Of a stretch of DNA of 64,000 nucleotides, positions 1 through 10,815 are shown in pieces. A program made the translations under genes and the position numbers. Under the pieces are notes generated by a model. That model did not search any database. It was not told the origin of the DNA and saw nothing but the letters and a program-made list of their open reading frames with translations. The stretch lies in contig CM074698.1 in assembly GCA_037367355.1 (NCBI GenBank), positions 1,426,001-1,490,000 on the forward strand, in the 5' to 3' direction. Each line of letters begins with the position of its first letter. Position 1 is the first letter of the stretch. Source of the DNA: Neoscytalidium dimidiatum. Taxonomy: Eukaryota > Ascomycota > Dothideomycetes > Botryosphaeriales > Botryosphaeriaceae.

Positions 1-535
1 GTTCACAATAATTCGTCGGAAGCCAGCCACGGGCCCCCGAGCCTAGGAGAGTACCATCCGCCCAGCCGTTGGGGTGTATCGAGTGGACAAGAATAACATC
101 TCCTTGGTTGATGGGCACGGTAATAGAACATTCATCGCCAACGGAGGAAATGGTGGACGAAGGATGGAAGTGGTAGAAGGCGCGGAGGTAATTGGGGAAT
201 GATTCTGGTTCTGCTGAGGGCATTTCGGACTCGAGATTGGCGCGAGGAGTTAAGGGCGGAGACATTTGGGATTGGGATCTTGCAGAGCCGGTGGTTCGCC
301 TGCTTTGCGGCGAGGAGTGCACACTCTGGGCGCCATCGTTGTTCCATGTTGTCGAAGGCTTCTTCTTAATAGTAAGCGGTGCGACGCATGCGCTCGAGCG
401 ATCCATGCCCTCTCTGAGCGCGAGATCGGACATTTTGGAGTCTTTCTTCGCGTGCTTGGCTTCCCGCGGGCGAGTACTCTTAGAGCCGGACTCGTCCAGC
501 AGAATACTTGATACGGACAGCGAGGAAAGTAACAT
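1..535 (-). CDS. RasGEF (Cdc25-like) with N-terminal SH3 domain, 5' part only
   Basis: The reading frame is open from an ATG at 535 to the left edge, giving the first 178 residues; the catalytic part lies outside the window. Residues 1-115 are Ser/Arg-rich and disordered. Residues about 116-178 read as an SH3 domain of the type at the N-terminus of fungal Cdc25-family Ras exchange factors: LRAFYHF (117-123), a QGDVILVHS strand, NGWADG (156-161) and RGWLPTNY (169-176). The known role of the family is to load Ras with GTP in nutrient and cAMP signalling at the membrane. There is an in-frame TGA just upstream of 535, so 535 is the earliest ATG; the ATGs at 433, 406 and 265 are alternative starts. 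The frame and SH3 motifs are seen directly. The RasGEF identity rests on the close resemblance of this SH3 block to that family and cannot be confirmed without the rest of the gene. Confidence 0.75.
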   Translation of the reverse strand, partial: MLLSSLSVSSILLDESGSKSTRPREAKHAKKDSKMSDLALREGMDRSSACVAPLTIKKKPSTTWNNDGAQSVHSSPQSRRTTGSARSQSQMSPPLTPRANLESEMPSAEPESFPNYLRAFYHFHPSSTISSVGDECSITVPINQGDVILVHSIHPNGWADGTLLGSGARGWLPTNYCE

Positions 536-740
536 AAAGGCAAAGCGCGCCGGGGCGTTACGAGCAGGTCAGCATCGAATGGGCCGCACCGTGGGTCGCG
601 ACGATGGATAGGCGGGTTCAGAGGCCAGTTGGAGACCGGGGCCGACCAGGACCAGAACGGCGTTTGCAGGCGGCGGCGGCGGCGGCGGTAGCGGCAGCGG
701 AGGCAGCGGGGCGGGGCACTGTCATGTTGTCAGCGAGCTG

Positions 741-778
741 TGTTGTTGTTGTTGTTGTTGTTGTCGTTGTTGTTGTTG
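741..778. repeat. (GTT)n microsatellite, one interruption
   Basis: About twelve GTT units in a row, with one GTC/GTT break near 764. It is followed within 30 bp by a GA microsatellite. Read on the RasGEF sense strand it is an AAC repeat. Confidence 0.95.
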
Positions 779-803
779 GGGTGAGGAATGCGCCTACCCA
801 GCG

Positions 804-805
<2 letters not shown>

Positions 806-845
<40 letters not shown>
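806..845. repeat. (GA)20 microsatellite
   Basis: An uninterrupted run of twenty GA dinucleotides. On the RasGEF sense strand it is a CT tract about 270 bp upstream of the first ATG, a position typical of pyrimidine-rich fungal promoters. Confidence 0.95.
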
Positions 846-848
<3 letters not shown>

Positions 849-1296
849 GGGAAGAATGCAGCTATGCGCTCCTGACAACGGGAAGACACATAACCAGCAG
901 GCGAGAGGAGAGCGCAGCGGCAAAACCAGGCAAACGGATCGAAGGCGGTCTCAGCAGGCGGCCGGGGCTGTCTTAACTGGGGCTCGCAGCGGGCGTGGGT
1001 CGTGGGCGAGGGCCGGCAAGCGGAGACGTGTAGGCTGGTTCAGGCGCGCGCGCGCGCGCTGTCGGCGGATCAGTAGTCCTTGGGAACTGCGACGCAGGCT
1101 GGAGGCGGAATGCTCGTCCGACGCATGTGCCGCGGGGCGGTTTCCAGACACTGCGGGTTTCTGCTACAGCTGGATCCGTGGACGGGGGGCAGAGCAGGAC
1201 TGAGGCGGCGGGAGGGTCCTCGGCGCGCGCAAATGGTGTTGCAATGGTGCAAGGTGGAGGGGAGCTTTAATGGGCCTGCGGGCGACGCAAGGGTCC

Positions 1297-1331
1297 GGGG
1301 GCACTGGGGGCAATTGGGGGCAATTGGGGGG
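1297..1331 (+). repeat. G-quadruplex-capable repeat
   Basis: Four runs of five or six G at 1297-1301, 1306-1310, 1316-1320 and 1326-1331, separated by loops CACT, CAATT and CAATT. The loop repetition suggests it arose by tandem duplication of a 10-bp unit. Confidence 0.85.
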
Positions 1332-1540
1332 CACTCTGGCAGCGTGCGCGGGCAGTCAAGGGCGGCCAACGTCGAAGCGTCGAATCGCCCGTCAGCCCAC
1401 TTTTCCGCCGGCGAGGAATTGGCCCAGGCGATCAGATATAGCAGGAGTGATATTGGGAGCGGGCAGGCGCGCGGGCATCCCTCGCCTTGGAGCAGCGGCC
1501 GGGGTGCGGCTGCCGGGGTGCCGTGCCCGGACGCAGCAGC

Positions 1541-1569
1541 AGTGCAGTGCAGTGCAGTGCAGTGCAGTG
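1541..1569. repeat. (AGTGC)n pentanucleotide repeat
   Basis: Five and a half perfect AGTGC copies in tandem. Confidence 0.95.
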
Positions 1570-1890
1570 AGTACGGAGCATCCGTAGTGTAAACGCAGCA
1601 TGGGGTGCAGCCCGAGCACGCGCGCCGTTCTGAGCACCCTGGCCCGCTGCAGCTGTGGCGCTCATCAAGCACCCATATCCGCGGCCGCAGACGCGACCGC
1701 CCGTGCGCCCCCAGCCGCTGGCCGCAGGCCGCAGGCCGCACACCGGCAGCCTTGGTCTTGGTCCGGGTGCTGCTGGTCTTGGACGCGCAGTTGGGCCCTT
1801 GCGCGAGGCCGACAGACCAGAGGCAGTGCGGTGGTGCTGGGCGCCTGCAATCGAGCGGCTTCGGGGCGGCGGGTTGGCGCGGGCAGCGCA

Positions 1891-1917
1891 GGCCGGGGCC
1901 GGGGCCGGGGCCGGGGC
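1891..1917. repeat. (GGGGCC)n-type hexanucleotide repeat
   Basis: About four tandem copies of a CCGGGG/GGGGCC hexamer in GC-rich non-coding sequence. Confidence 0.9.
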
Positions 1918-2700
1918 AGGGAGGAGCGGAGAGGAGCAGAGAGGTGCACAAGTCGTGGCCTGAGTCGGCCAGGCCGGCCAGAGGGTTGCAGGCGGAGGAC
2001 ATCTCGCAAAATGTGCATGCGCGCTCGGCAGCGCTAGGCGCAGGCCCCAAGGGCGGCGGCCAGCCTGCCAGCAACCAGCAGAGCCCGCAGCCGCGCAGCC
2101 GCCCGGCGCTCCCTCCCAGGGACGCGACCTGTCACAGTGCCGGCCGCGTGCAGCGTGCAGCCGGAGTGCAGACCTCATCTCATCAGGCTCAGGCTCGGGC
2201 TCGGGCTCCATCGCACCCAGCGCGCAGGCCTGCAGTTCCCCCGCGGCGCGCACAGGACCCTTAGACCCGCCGACCGTCCACTACGTAGCCCTCTGTCCCA
2301 GCGCGGGCCAGCGTTGCGACGGCGACGCGCGCGCCGCGCCAGAGCACGCCAGCCACGGCGCGGTGGTCGAGCAGCAGACGGCCACGGACTTTCCTGGCGT
2401 TGCAGCATGAGACGCAGCGGCGTCATTTCGCAGCGGGCGACGCGCTGCGGATCGCCCGCAAGGCCGGTCCTTTTGGGCAAGCGCCAAGAGCGACATGCAG
2501 CCGCGCAGCAGCACGCGAGTCGTCGCTCGTCACCGCGAGCGCGAGCGCGAGGCCCAGGGCCCAAGGCCTGCACAACGGCCGCCTGGCCGCCGTTCCCCTC
2601 GCGCCTCGCGCCTCGCGCCTCGCTTCCCTCATCTCGTCGCTGTCGCCTGTACCCACTGCTGCGCCCGTACTGGAATCCCCCCCCCCCTAGCTGCTTTTGG

Positions 2701-5700
2701 CAGTGATGGTCCCCGCCCTCCCCACTCGCACAAGCCCGCTGCCATCTGCCTGGGCCGCCGCCTCCAGAGCTTCCCGTCATCAAGCTCCCGTGCCCGCTCC
2801 CATCAACCTGGCCCTGCCCGTCCCATCATCCTATCACGCTCGCCGGACCTCACTGCGAGCATGGACTCCAAGGCCCGCGACATGTCGAAACGCTGCACTC
2901 AGCATTGCCTTTTCCGCCGTGACGGCTACGATGTTCGCAATGCGCAGCGCCCTGCCTGCTGTGCTCGGCCGTGATGCCGCAAATGTCGTCTGTCCGCTGT
3001 GAGCTGCATCCGGTGCAGCTCGGCCTCTGGAGGCCTCTGCCTTGCTTTTCCTGCCCAGTGTTGCACGTCGTCATCCGTTCCCAACTCGCGTTCAGCTCGG
3101 TGGAGTCACTACCAGAAGCGGGCTCCACCATGAACTTGACCTCGGGACGCTCGAGTCGATCGCCAGCCTAGGCCTGGCGATGCCGGCCGCCTGCTGCCGT
3201 TGGCTCCGTGGCACAAACGAGCAATACAAGATCTGGTGACAACAATGACTTTTCCATTGCCCGAGGGTTCACCTTTTTTTTTTTTTTTTTTGGAAGAGCT
3301 AGGTCCTGAAGCTGAATCTCTGCCAGTCGCAGCTATTGCGGCCCGGCGCGACGACACATGTCGGGATTGCGCCAGTCGCCACTCGACAAGAACAGCTTGT
3401 GATGTTTGAGCAGTCAGCCAGCTGGCATTAGTCGGCCTCCGTTGTGGTCGCCACCCCGTCTCGTCTATGCCGCGCCTTCTCATCTCGACCAAGAAACCCT
3501 CCGCCAGAAAGGGACATTCGGCTTTCTTGCGGCCGAGCGTGGAGTCTGCGTTGGTACAATAAGCTCGCAATCTCTTTCGAATCGATTGATCTTCGTCTCT
3601 GCGGGCATGGAAATCAAGAGCAGGTACCTGCATAATCATGAGGTGTGTGCCACAGTGCCGCACAGGAGCAGCCATGACGCAGCAGTTCGTCAGGCATACA
3701 GCACGAGGCGCGGGTCTGTGGCATCCGGAAAAGGACATGACGATGCGGGGTGATGGGGTGGGGAGTGAAGATGCTCGAGCCTGAATGCGCTCTGCACCAT
3801 AGTGATTGCTTCCAGGACTACCCCTGAAGTTCGTCAAGCTTCCCTGGATACATATCAGGTGCTGGACAGCGGCAACCCTCATGCAATTGGCCTCGGCTTG
3901 CAGAAGCGGAATCGTTCGAGGCCTGGCCAACGCTTTCGGGGATCGCAGTGAGCGCTGCCGCCGGAATTGAGCATCTGAACCTTAAGGTTCTGAACCTTAA
4001 AGAGTTTTGAGTTTGTAACGGGCCACATCCTACGCCAGAAAGCGGAAAAACATCCTCAGCACCGAGTTCGACCCTTGCGATTCCGCTGCGCCTCCCGGGC
4101 ACGCACAGAGCGCCGACTGTGCCGGCGCGTTATCCGGTACTTGGCTGATCTTCATATCGCTATTCGATGCTCAAGCCACTGTGCACCCCTTTCGTCAACT
4201 GAGTACTGCCCGTCATCACTCCAATTGCATCATGCCGGACGGGAAGCTGCCTGTGACTCGACCATGCCGGCATTCGGAGAACCATAATCCTCGTTGGCTC
4301 CCATTGCCGCACGTGGCACCCATGCAAGTCTCTATCTCGTCGTCGACAGAGCAGCACACTGCGCTGCGGCCGCGATCTTCATTTTGCCGGCCAATAGTTC
4401 AAAGAAAATGTGGTCCGGCCTTCTACGACTCTTTGGTGCTAACGCCGAGTCGCGTGCAGGCCATCGTCGTTAGCTACGCCAGTGGGGAAATTGTGTGGCC
4501 GACGATGTGCCTGGCGTGCCTGAGCTAGTCCCTCAGAAGAAGGGGATCGTCAGCCCGCCATGCGAGGTTGCATCGAGTCGAGAGCGTCGGACAAGCTGCC
4601 CTCGACGTTTCTCAAGGACGACCGATATGCAGGCCCGTAACGTTTTGGGTCGCAATACCCTTCAGCCCTGTGAACGCCAGAGACTATGCCTTACTCCAAG
4701 AGCTAGGCGTCACGCCTGTCAAGACCAAAAGGGCTTCCGATGCAGCTTGCCCATCAAGCTCATCGCATCCATTTGCTATACAAATAGCAAATCCACGGCT
4801 CGGGGACCGCTGGCCTAACCCCAATTCTTGCTGCCTGCCACTTGCAGCATCTCTGACAAGACGTCGTAAATTCGCGCGCACACTTTCCACTTCCGATCTC
4901 TCCTCCGCATCTCGTCATGGGCGTCCCTCCATCAGTATCGCCGCAGTGTCCCGACAGTTTTGCAAGTGTCGCACTTCCATCCTCTGCCTGAACTCCACAC
5001 AATTTGACAAAGCCCACGTGGGTGCATTGATCAGCGACTCAGGAACTCCGCATCAACCGAGCGCAACGAGATCATTGCCGAGCTCGGCCGGCCCACAGTG
5101 CAACGGCTGCACTATGCGAGAGCACAGCCCGCGAGGAGCGTCCACGAGACTCTGCGAGATTGAGTCAAAAGCACGCCCGTCTCCATTATCGCCCGCTGAT
5201 CCAGGGCTAGTACTGTACATTCAATATTGATTCGCCTACTCGTTTGGCCAGGTCCTTCTGTCTTCTACAGTGCAAATCTTGGATAACGTTATCAAATGCA
5301 GCGGCTTACATGGCGCTATCTGACCGACGCCCTCAACTTTGGCGCCTGGGCTGGTGCGCTTTGTTTTTGTCATACCGTTGCCCTATACCGGACCGATTGC
5401 TCTAAGATTCGACGACGATGGACCGATCTTTCGGAACGCTGCAAGCACAACTCTCTTCAGTTGCCGTTTCCCTGAGAAAAAGCGCATCGTACCTAGCGAT
5501 CGCCAGAGTCCGACTTACTCGAGCCACTAGCACCATCATACCGAACACGGAGCCAAACTCGCGAAAGACCGTGTCCCACCCTGCCGAAGATGCGGCTCTT
5601 ACAGCGCTTTACCTGAGCTCGAGATCCTGGCGCCGGGGATGTCGGTGATCACCACCACGTGGAGATTTGTTTTCTTCCGTCTCAGATTATCATAGCAAAT

Positions 5701-8700
5701 TTCTCACCTTGGTCTTACTCCTTCATCTTCTCCACTACGTATCGGTTTGATGTTCGCTGTAGGGACAGGCCGCAGCAACGTGCTAACAGATCAGCTTACT
5801 AGCCAGTCCGGTACCTAGGGAAATTGAACGATGGACTCCAAAACGTCTCTGAGCAGTGGTTAGATGACTGCCGAAATGTCGCCGTCAACGAATGACGACC
5901 GTGTGGTGTGCCACCTGACTTTACAAGATGAACAAGACGGCTAGGAGAAGCTTGGGAGAGTTTCGCCGTTTCCCCGTGGGCAATCAACGGCCGCCTACCC
6001 AATGACGGTTAACACAGGGGTGGAAGGCCGCAGCACTACGGCCTAGCAAGCACCCGCTCCTGTGCCCTTCTTGCCTCCAGCTCCTGGACCAATGGGGTTT
6101 GGACTCTCCTCGAAGGGACGAATCGAGAACGTCTGTCGAGGCTGCAGAGCCAAACGGCGACTGAGGCAAGCGATTGGCAACGGGGAATTCTCCTGCGCAG
6201 GTCAAGCTCCGCTATCCCGGAGACCCGATGCGCTTCTCGCGCATCCGTATCGCTTGCATTTGCAGATTCTGGGGAGGGAACCATGCCATGGTAGAGGCGG
6301 TCAGGAGGCGTCTGTCGCAAGTCGGCCCTGTTCTGCGCGCTTTTACGGAGCTGCTGCGCAATGCGCGCTTGTGCGTGGACCGCGAGCCAGTCGAGTCGCA
6401 GCATTTTCGTTTCATGAAACGGCACACAGCTACGACGGCGAGCAAGGCTGAGGGTTCGGCTGTGGCTTCGCCTTAGTCGCACAGCCTCTGTACCTTGCCT
6501 CTTAAGAGCTGCTTTCAGTTCCCACAATCAGGCAGATTGGACGGGAGGGCCGGAAGTTGCTCCCCAAGCTGCGTCGGAGGGACAGGACAGGTCTAGATTC
6601 AGGCGGCGTTGAGGTGCACGGAATCGGTAGGATTGCCTTGTCGTATTCGGTTGATACCGACATCTCACATACTCGGAGGCTGCTGAGATCAGTACACAGG
6701 TACGACATTTATCGCGTCCTCCAGGGGCATTTGCCGCGACGCGTGCATTCCGCGTCAGCGCTTGTATTGGATGAATGCAAGCCGAGCAGGGTGCCCGTTG
6801 CAAGATGTCTAACTGCCGCGCGTGTTGGGATGCCTGAGAAAGAGCTCCCGGACAAGCCGCTGGGGCCCCCCAACCAACATCTTGTCGTGGGTGCCGTGTT
6901 TCTCGATGCCCTAGGCCAAAGATCAGGCTCAGTCAATATTCTGCTATATGGATTCCTTCCAGACCAATTTTCATTGACCCTGTTCATCGGGTCGGGGTCT
7001 CAGGTCCACGTTGGGACAGCGAAGCGGAAAGCGCCTTCGATAACGCACGATCTTTCAGTGGAGAACGCCGTCTACCGACCAGCCCCGTGTTGCTATCAGA
7101 AACACCTGCAGCTCCATTCCAAAAAAAAAAAAAAAACATCCATACGTCACGATGGATTCGCCACCGCTTTTTTTTCTTTTTTTTTTTCGGTGACGGGCGT
7201 GAAAGTGTTGCCTCGGTGGTGAAGAGTAGGCGGCTACGAAAATGACGATCTCCTGCTGGCGCGACCGCAACCAATGAGACGATGCAGAGAAGAAGGCTGC
7301 CAACTATCACGCACACTCTGTGATATGGCTCCACTGACCGGTCAGAAAACGTACACTGCACATGGGCAATGAAGAATGCTATCATATCCCAGAGGTGTGG
7401 AAAATGAGGCATCGTGTGTACAATCACGTTTCTCGTCGGCAATTGCGTTAAAGTAAAGCTGGAGTCCCTGGAGAGGTCCCAGCATACTTCCGCGCGCACG
7501 TCAAAGAGGGCGAAAGCGCAGGTCGATGTATTTGCTTGTACCGTTGACCGATGTGAGGTGCAGAGTGACGCATAAGCAAGTCTAATACTTCCAGGCGTTT
7601 GGGGTTGCCATTCTGTCCCTGCATGTAAATATATAACTGAACGATAACCCGGCAATAACGCGTCTGCTATGGCCCCATTTCTTCCGTCTGGCAAAGCAGT
7701 CGAGTATTTAAACCTTTTCCCTAAGCTATGTGAAGGACATTGTCCGAGAGAGATACCCCAAATTTACTTCAGTCTTCTTCGTAGCCCGTCGTCCTTCTTC
7801 TCGATTGAATTCTTCAATCATTTTCAGCCCAACCCTCCATCTCCTGCTCCCTGCATTTCTCCTTCTCTAGCGTCAAGCTTGTGGAAAGCGGGAATTACGG
7901 CACGCGACGCCATTGATTCCCGGCCTCTCAACGGAGAGTAGGCACCTGAAGAGACGTTCGATTATCGCATCTCCCATGGGAACATACACACACCAGTGCC
8001 CGATACCTACAATGCTGGTGATGTGATGCCATGCGCAGTAGCTTGTTGACGGCGAGCAAGACGTCAATGCATTATTCCTCGCATCCCTCCACCTTTCCCG
8101 CCCTTCCGCCCGTTCATCAACGCTTTCCGCCCCGATCCGGACTCAACCTGAAACCGCGGCGCAGATGATCCAAGAGCGAGGGCCCAAGCTCATCATCGTA
8201 TCCGGGGTGCAGGAATTACCTGCGAACGCTCGTTGATGGAGAGTCCAGGTGATAGGATCCGAGCCCGTGGTTCGCACTATGCAGCGCGTCCCTACTTCTC
8301 TTTTGACAAGCATGGCTGCCCCAGACAATGCCCGCATTGCCAAGAGCTCTTCTTTTCTCTTCACCAGCTACCCTTTCCTGTAAGGGGTTTCTCCCTCAGC
8401 TCGTTCAGGCGCTGCCGTCGTCGGGCTACTCCCACCCCACATGCATGAGCAGAACAATCCACGTCCAACGCTTCCCCGCCGCCGTCGTCATCGTATCCGC
8501 AAGCCCCCGTCGTATGGCCTCGCGCTTCACCGTCTAGCCGAAGGGGTTTTCCGGGCCGCGTTGGTTCCAGGAACCCGAACTTTCTTCATCCTTCGTGGGT
8601 GCGGCAAGCGCAGGCCCGATTTCCGCGAGCGAGCCGTCAAACGACAGTTTGCCGACACTGGACGGAAAGGGCGAAAGAAACATTTCGTTGCCCTCCCATC

Positions 8701-10815
8701 CATGCTCTTGGCGGAGCCATCATATTCGGAGCTGAAAGCAAAAAGAAAAGGATCAGGCTCCCGAGCTCGCAAGGCACGTCTGGGAGCGCCCCGACGGTGG
8801 GTTTGGGCGGGAAAGAGACGGCTGCTCGTGCTTGCGCCGTCCACGTGCGCACGTCCCTGGCGTCGTCTGATACAAATGAATGATCACGAGGAGGGCGGCT
8901 TCCAGAACGACATTGAAGGGCATGAGGATCCAGTCTCCATCCCCAATTCTCATTCTCGTCCTCTCCGACCGCCCCTCCCTGCTCATCAATCAGCAGCCGA
9001 GCGCATGGGACGGTGAACCGGGGGGGGGTGGGGTGTGCAAATGGACCTTCAATGGCTCGACTCTCCAGCCACCGCGCCGGCGCGGGCGCTGCCTCCCCCT
9101 CGCGATCCGCGGAAAGAGAAAAGGAACCCACGTCGGTCTTCTAGCTCCAGCCCAGCCGACGCCGCGCGGCGTGGAGCTGTGCGGCGCGATGCAGACTCGC
9201 TAGAGTCGCCACCGGAACGTCTCGCTTCCATCCTTCCGGTAACAAGGTGGCATGAACGGGGCCACTGTCCCTGAAATCTGATTGCCCCTTCTTTCCCTCT
9301 GTTGTTGGTGGTGGTGGTGGCGTTGGCGCGCGAGCCCAACGCCACCGGTCCTTTTTTTTTTTCCCCCCCTTCACCAACGACCGGCCCCACGCTAGAAAGG
9401 ACGTCTCTATCGGATCGCACAGAGGCGACGATCGAAAACGGAGCGAAGGAAGCGGCAGCCAAGAAAGACGACGGATCTCGAAGGTGGAAAAGAGGAGCGA
9501 CTACAGAGTCGGTACGTCTTCCTTCCTTTCTTTTTTTTTTTTTTTATTTTTCAAATTTTGGTTCCTAAGGTGAGGTACCGTTCCCGCCGCGCTGGGCCCC
9601 GACTCGACGGCACCTGATCGACACCCCCTAGCATAAATCCTCCGACGCCGCGGGAAAGAGATGGACAAAAGTGGAAGTCATCTCTATACCAAGGAGATTG
9701 GAGGGTCGCTCCTGGCGGGGCATTTCCCGAGCCTTTCAGGTCTGCTTGTCTGCTTCAGCTTCACGGTGGACGTTGGTGAGCGACGTGAATGCACAGAGCG
9801 CCTAGGCGGCGTACGGAGCAAAAGAAGGTTCGCGGGCACCGTGGGATACGAAGGTTTGTTCTTCCACAATCAAAAATCGGCCAATCACGTTATACGCACC
9901 CATGTAGTTGAATTTATTCTCCACTCTTTGATTCGATCGATCAAGTGAGAAGAGCTTGTGTGTAATGTACATGATGTGATGTAATATGACTGCGGTATTC
10001 ATCGGACTCTGCGGGCTGTCCACCTCAGCAACCTCGGACCAAGGCAGAGCAATGCCAGCAAGTCGACAAAACTATCGTCGATGCCATCTCTGCACAGACG
10101 GTTGACCGCCCGAGTCCGCGCTGTCCAGGGTCGTCATTGCCACGAATGAGGCTGGAACAGTGTCAGGGCTCGAGCTGCGCGCCGTCCTTGATGGCGGGAG
10201 AGAAGAGATCTGGTCTTGCGTGCTTTCGCGGCTCAGAGCCACCAGCTTACACAACACTTTGAGGGTGATAATTCCTGGAGCGGACTTTCTGCTCTTCGGA
10301 GTTGGCTTTCTGGTGAAGACTGTGTGGCGAGTGACTTGAGTCTCAGCTGAGTTAACTGGCTTACAAACGATAAAAGGTCAAGGGGGGATTCCGGAATTCC
10401 TGAAGCGCGTCGCGTGCCTCTTTTTGGTAAAAGCCACGAGAATGATGCCTGCAGCCAGTTGCGAAGTTGTGATGGCGCAGAGAAAAGCAAAAGGCGAGAC
10501 CATGCTGAAGTCTCGGATGTAACTCAGGAGGAGCCCGCTCCGGCAGCCAGAACTCGAGCACTGGGACCACACCAAAGCGTAGAACTCCACTTCTCCATCA
10601 TCGATGATTCGTCTTCTTACCGTTCAACCAGAAGATGGCTTGATCGGCAGCTGCTTGAATTGGTGCAGCAGGTGTCTCATGCCACTTCTCCAAAGAGATT
10701 TCTGGCAGCCCAGTAGTTGCTCGGAGCAAGCCCTCGCCGTTGTGTATTACGCGAGAGCCTAGAATGTAGAGGATCTGAGAATGAACTCAAAGTTCACGAA
10801 ATTTCTTTGTCAGTG
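2701..10815. other. 8-kb stretch with no supported gene
   Basis: I read both strands and found no frame with recognisable domains, codon structure or a plausible exon chain. The longest open frames (for example 3109-3930 minus and 6557-7222 plus) run through homopolymers or have random-looking composition. Landmarks are a T19 tract at 3273-3291, an A16 tract at 7121-7136, T-rich tracts near 7170-7187, 9351-9362 and 9531-9545, and a GGT/GGC run near 9302-9325. Base composition is not strongly AT-rich, so there is no obvious RIP-mutated transposon. Confidence 0.5.
3273..3291. repeat. T19 homopolymer
   Basis: Uninterrupted run of about nineteen T in intergenic DNA. Similar runs recur across the window's non-coding DNA, for example at 7121 (A), 57092 (A) and 63537 (T). 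Confidence 0.9.

Larger units (their letters stand above)
536..2700. other. GC-rich, repeat-laden upstream region of the RasGEF gene
   Basis: No supported gene. Long open frames occur on both strands, but they come from high GC and simple repeats. The stretch holds GTT, GA, AGTGC and GGGGCC tandem repeats, a four-run G-quadruplex motif and GCGC-rich blocks. It lies directly upstream of the minus-strand RasGEF and probably contains its promoter and 5' UTR. Confidence 0.6.

Noticed and set aside
1070..2264. Several long overlapping open frames on both strands
   Set aside because: All lie in GC-rich repeat DNA, mirror each other across strands, and encode low-complexity Pro/Ala/Arg sequence.
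3109..3930. 273-codon minus-strand open frame
   Set aside because: Includes a poly-Lys stretch from the T19 tract; no domain and no plausible start context.
6557..7222. 221-codon plus-strand open frame
   Set aside because: Runs through A16 and T-rich homopolymers; sequence looks random.
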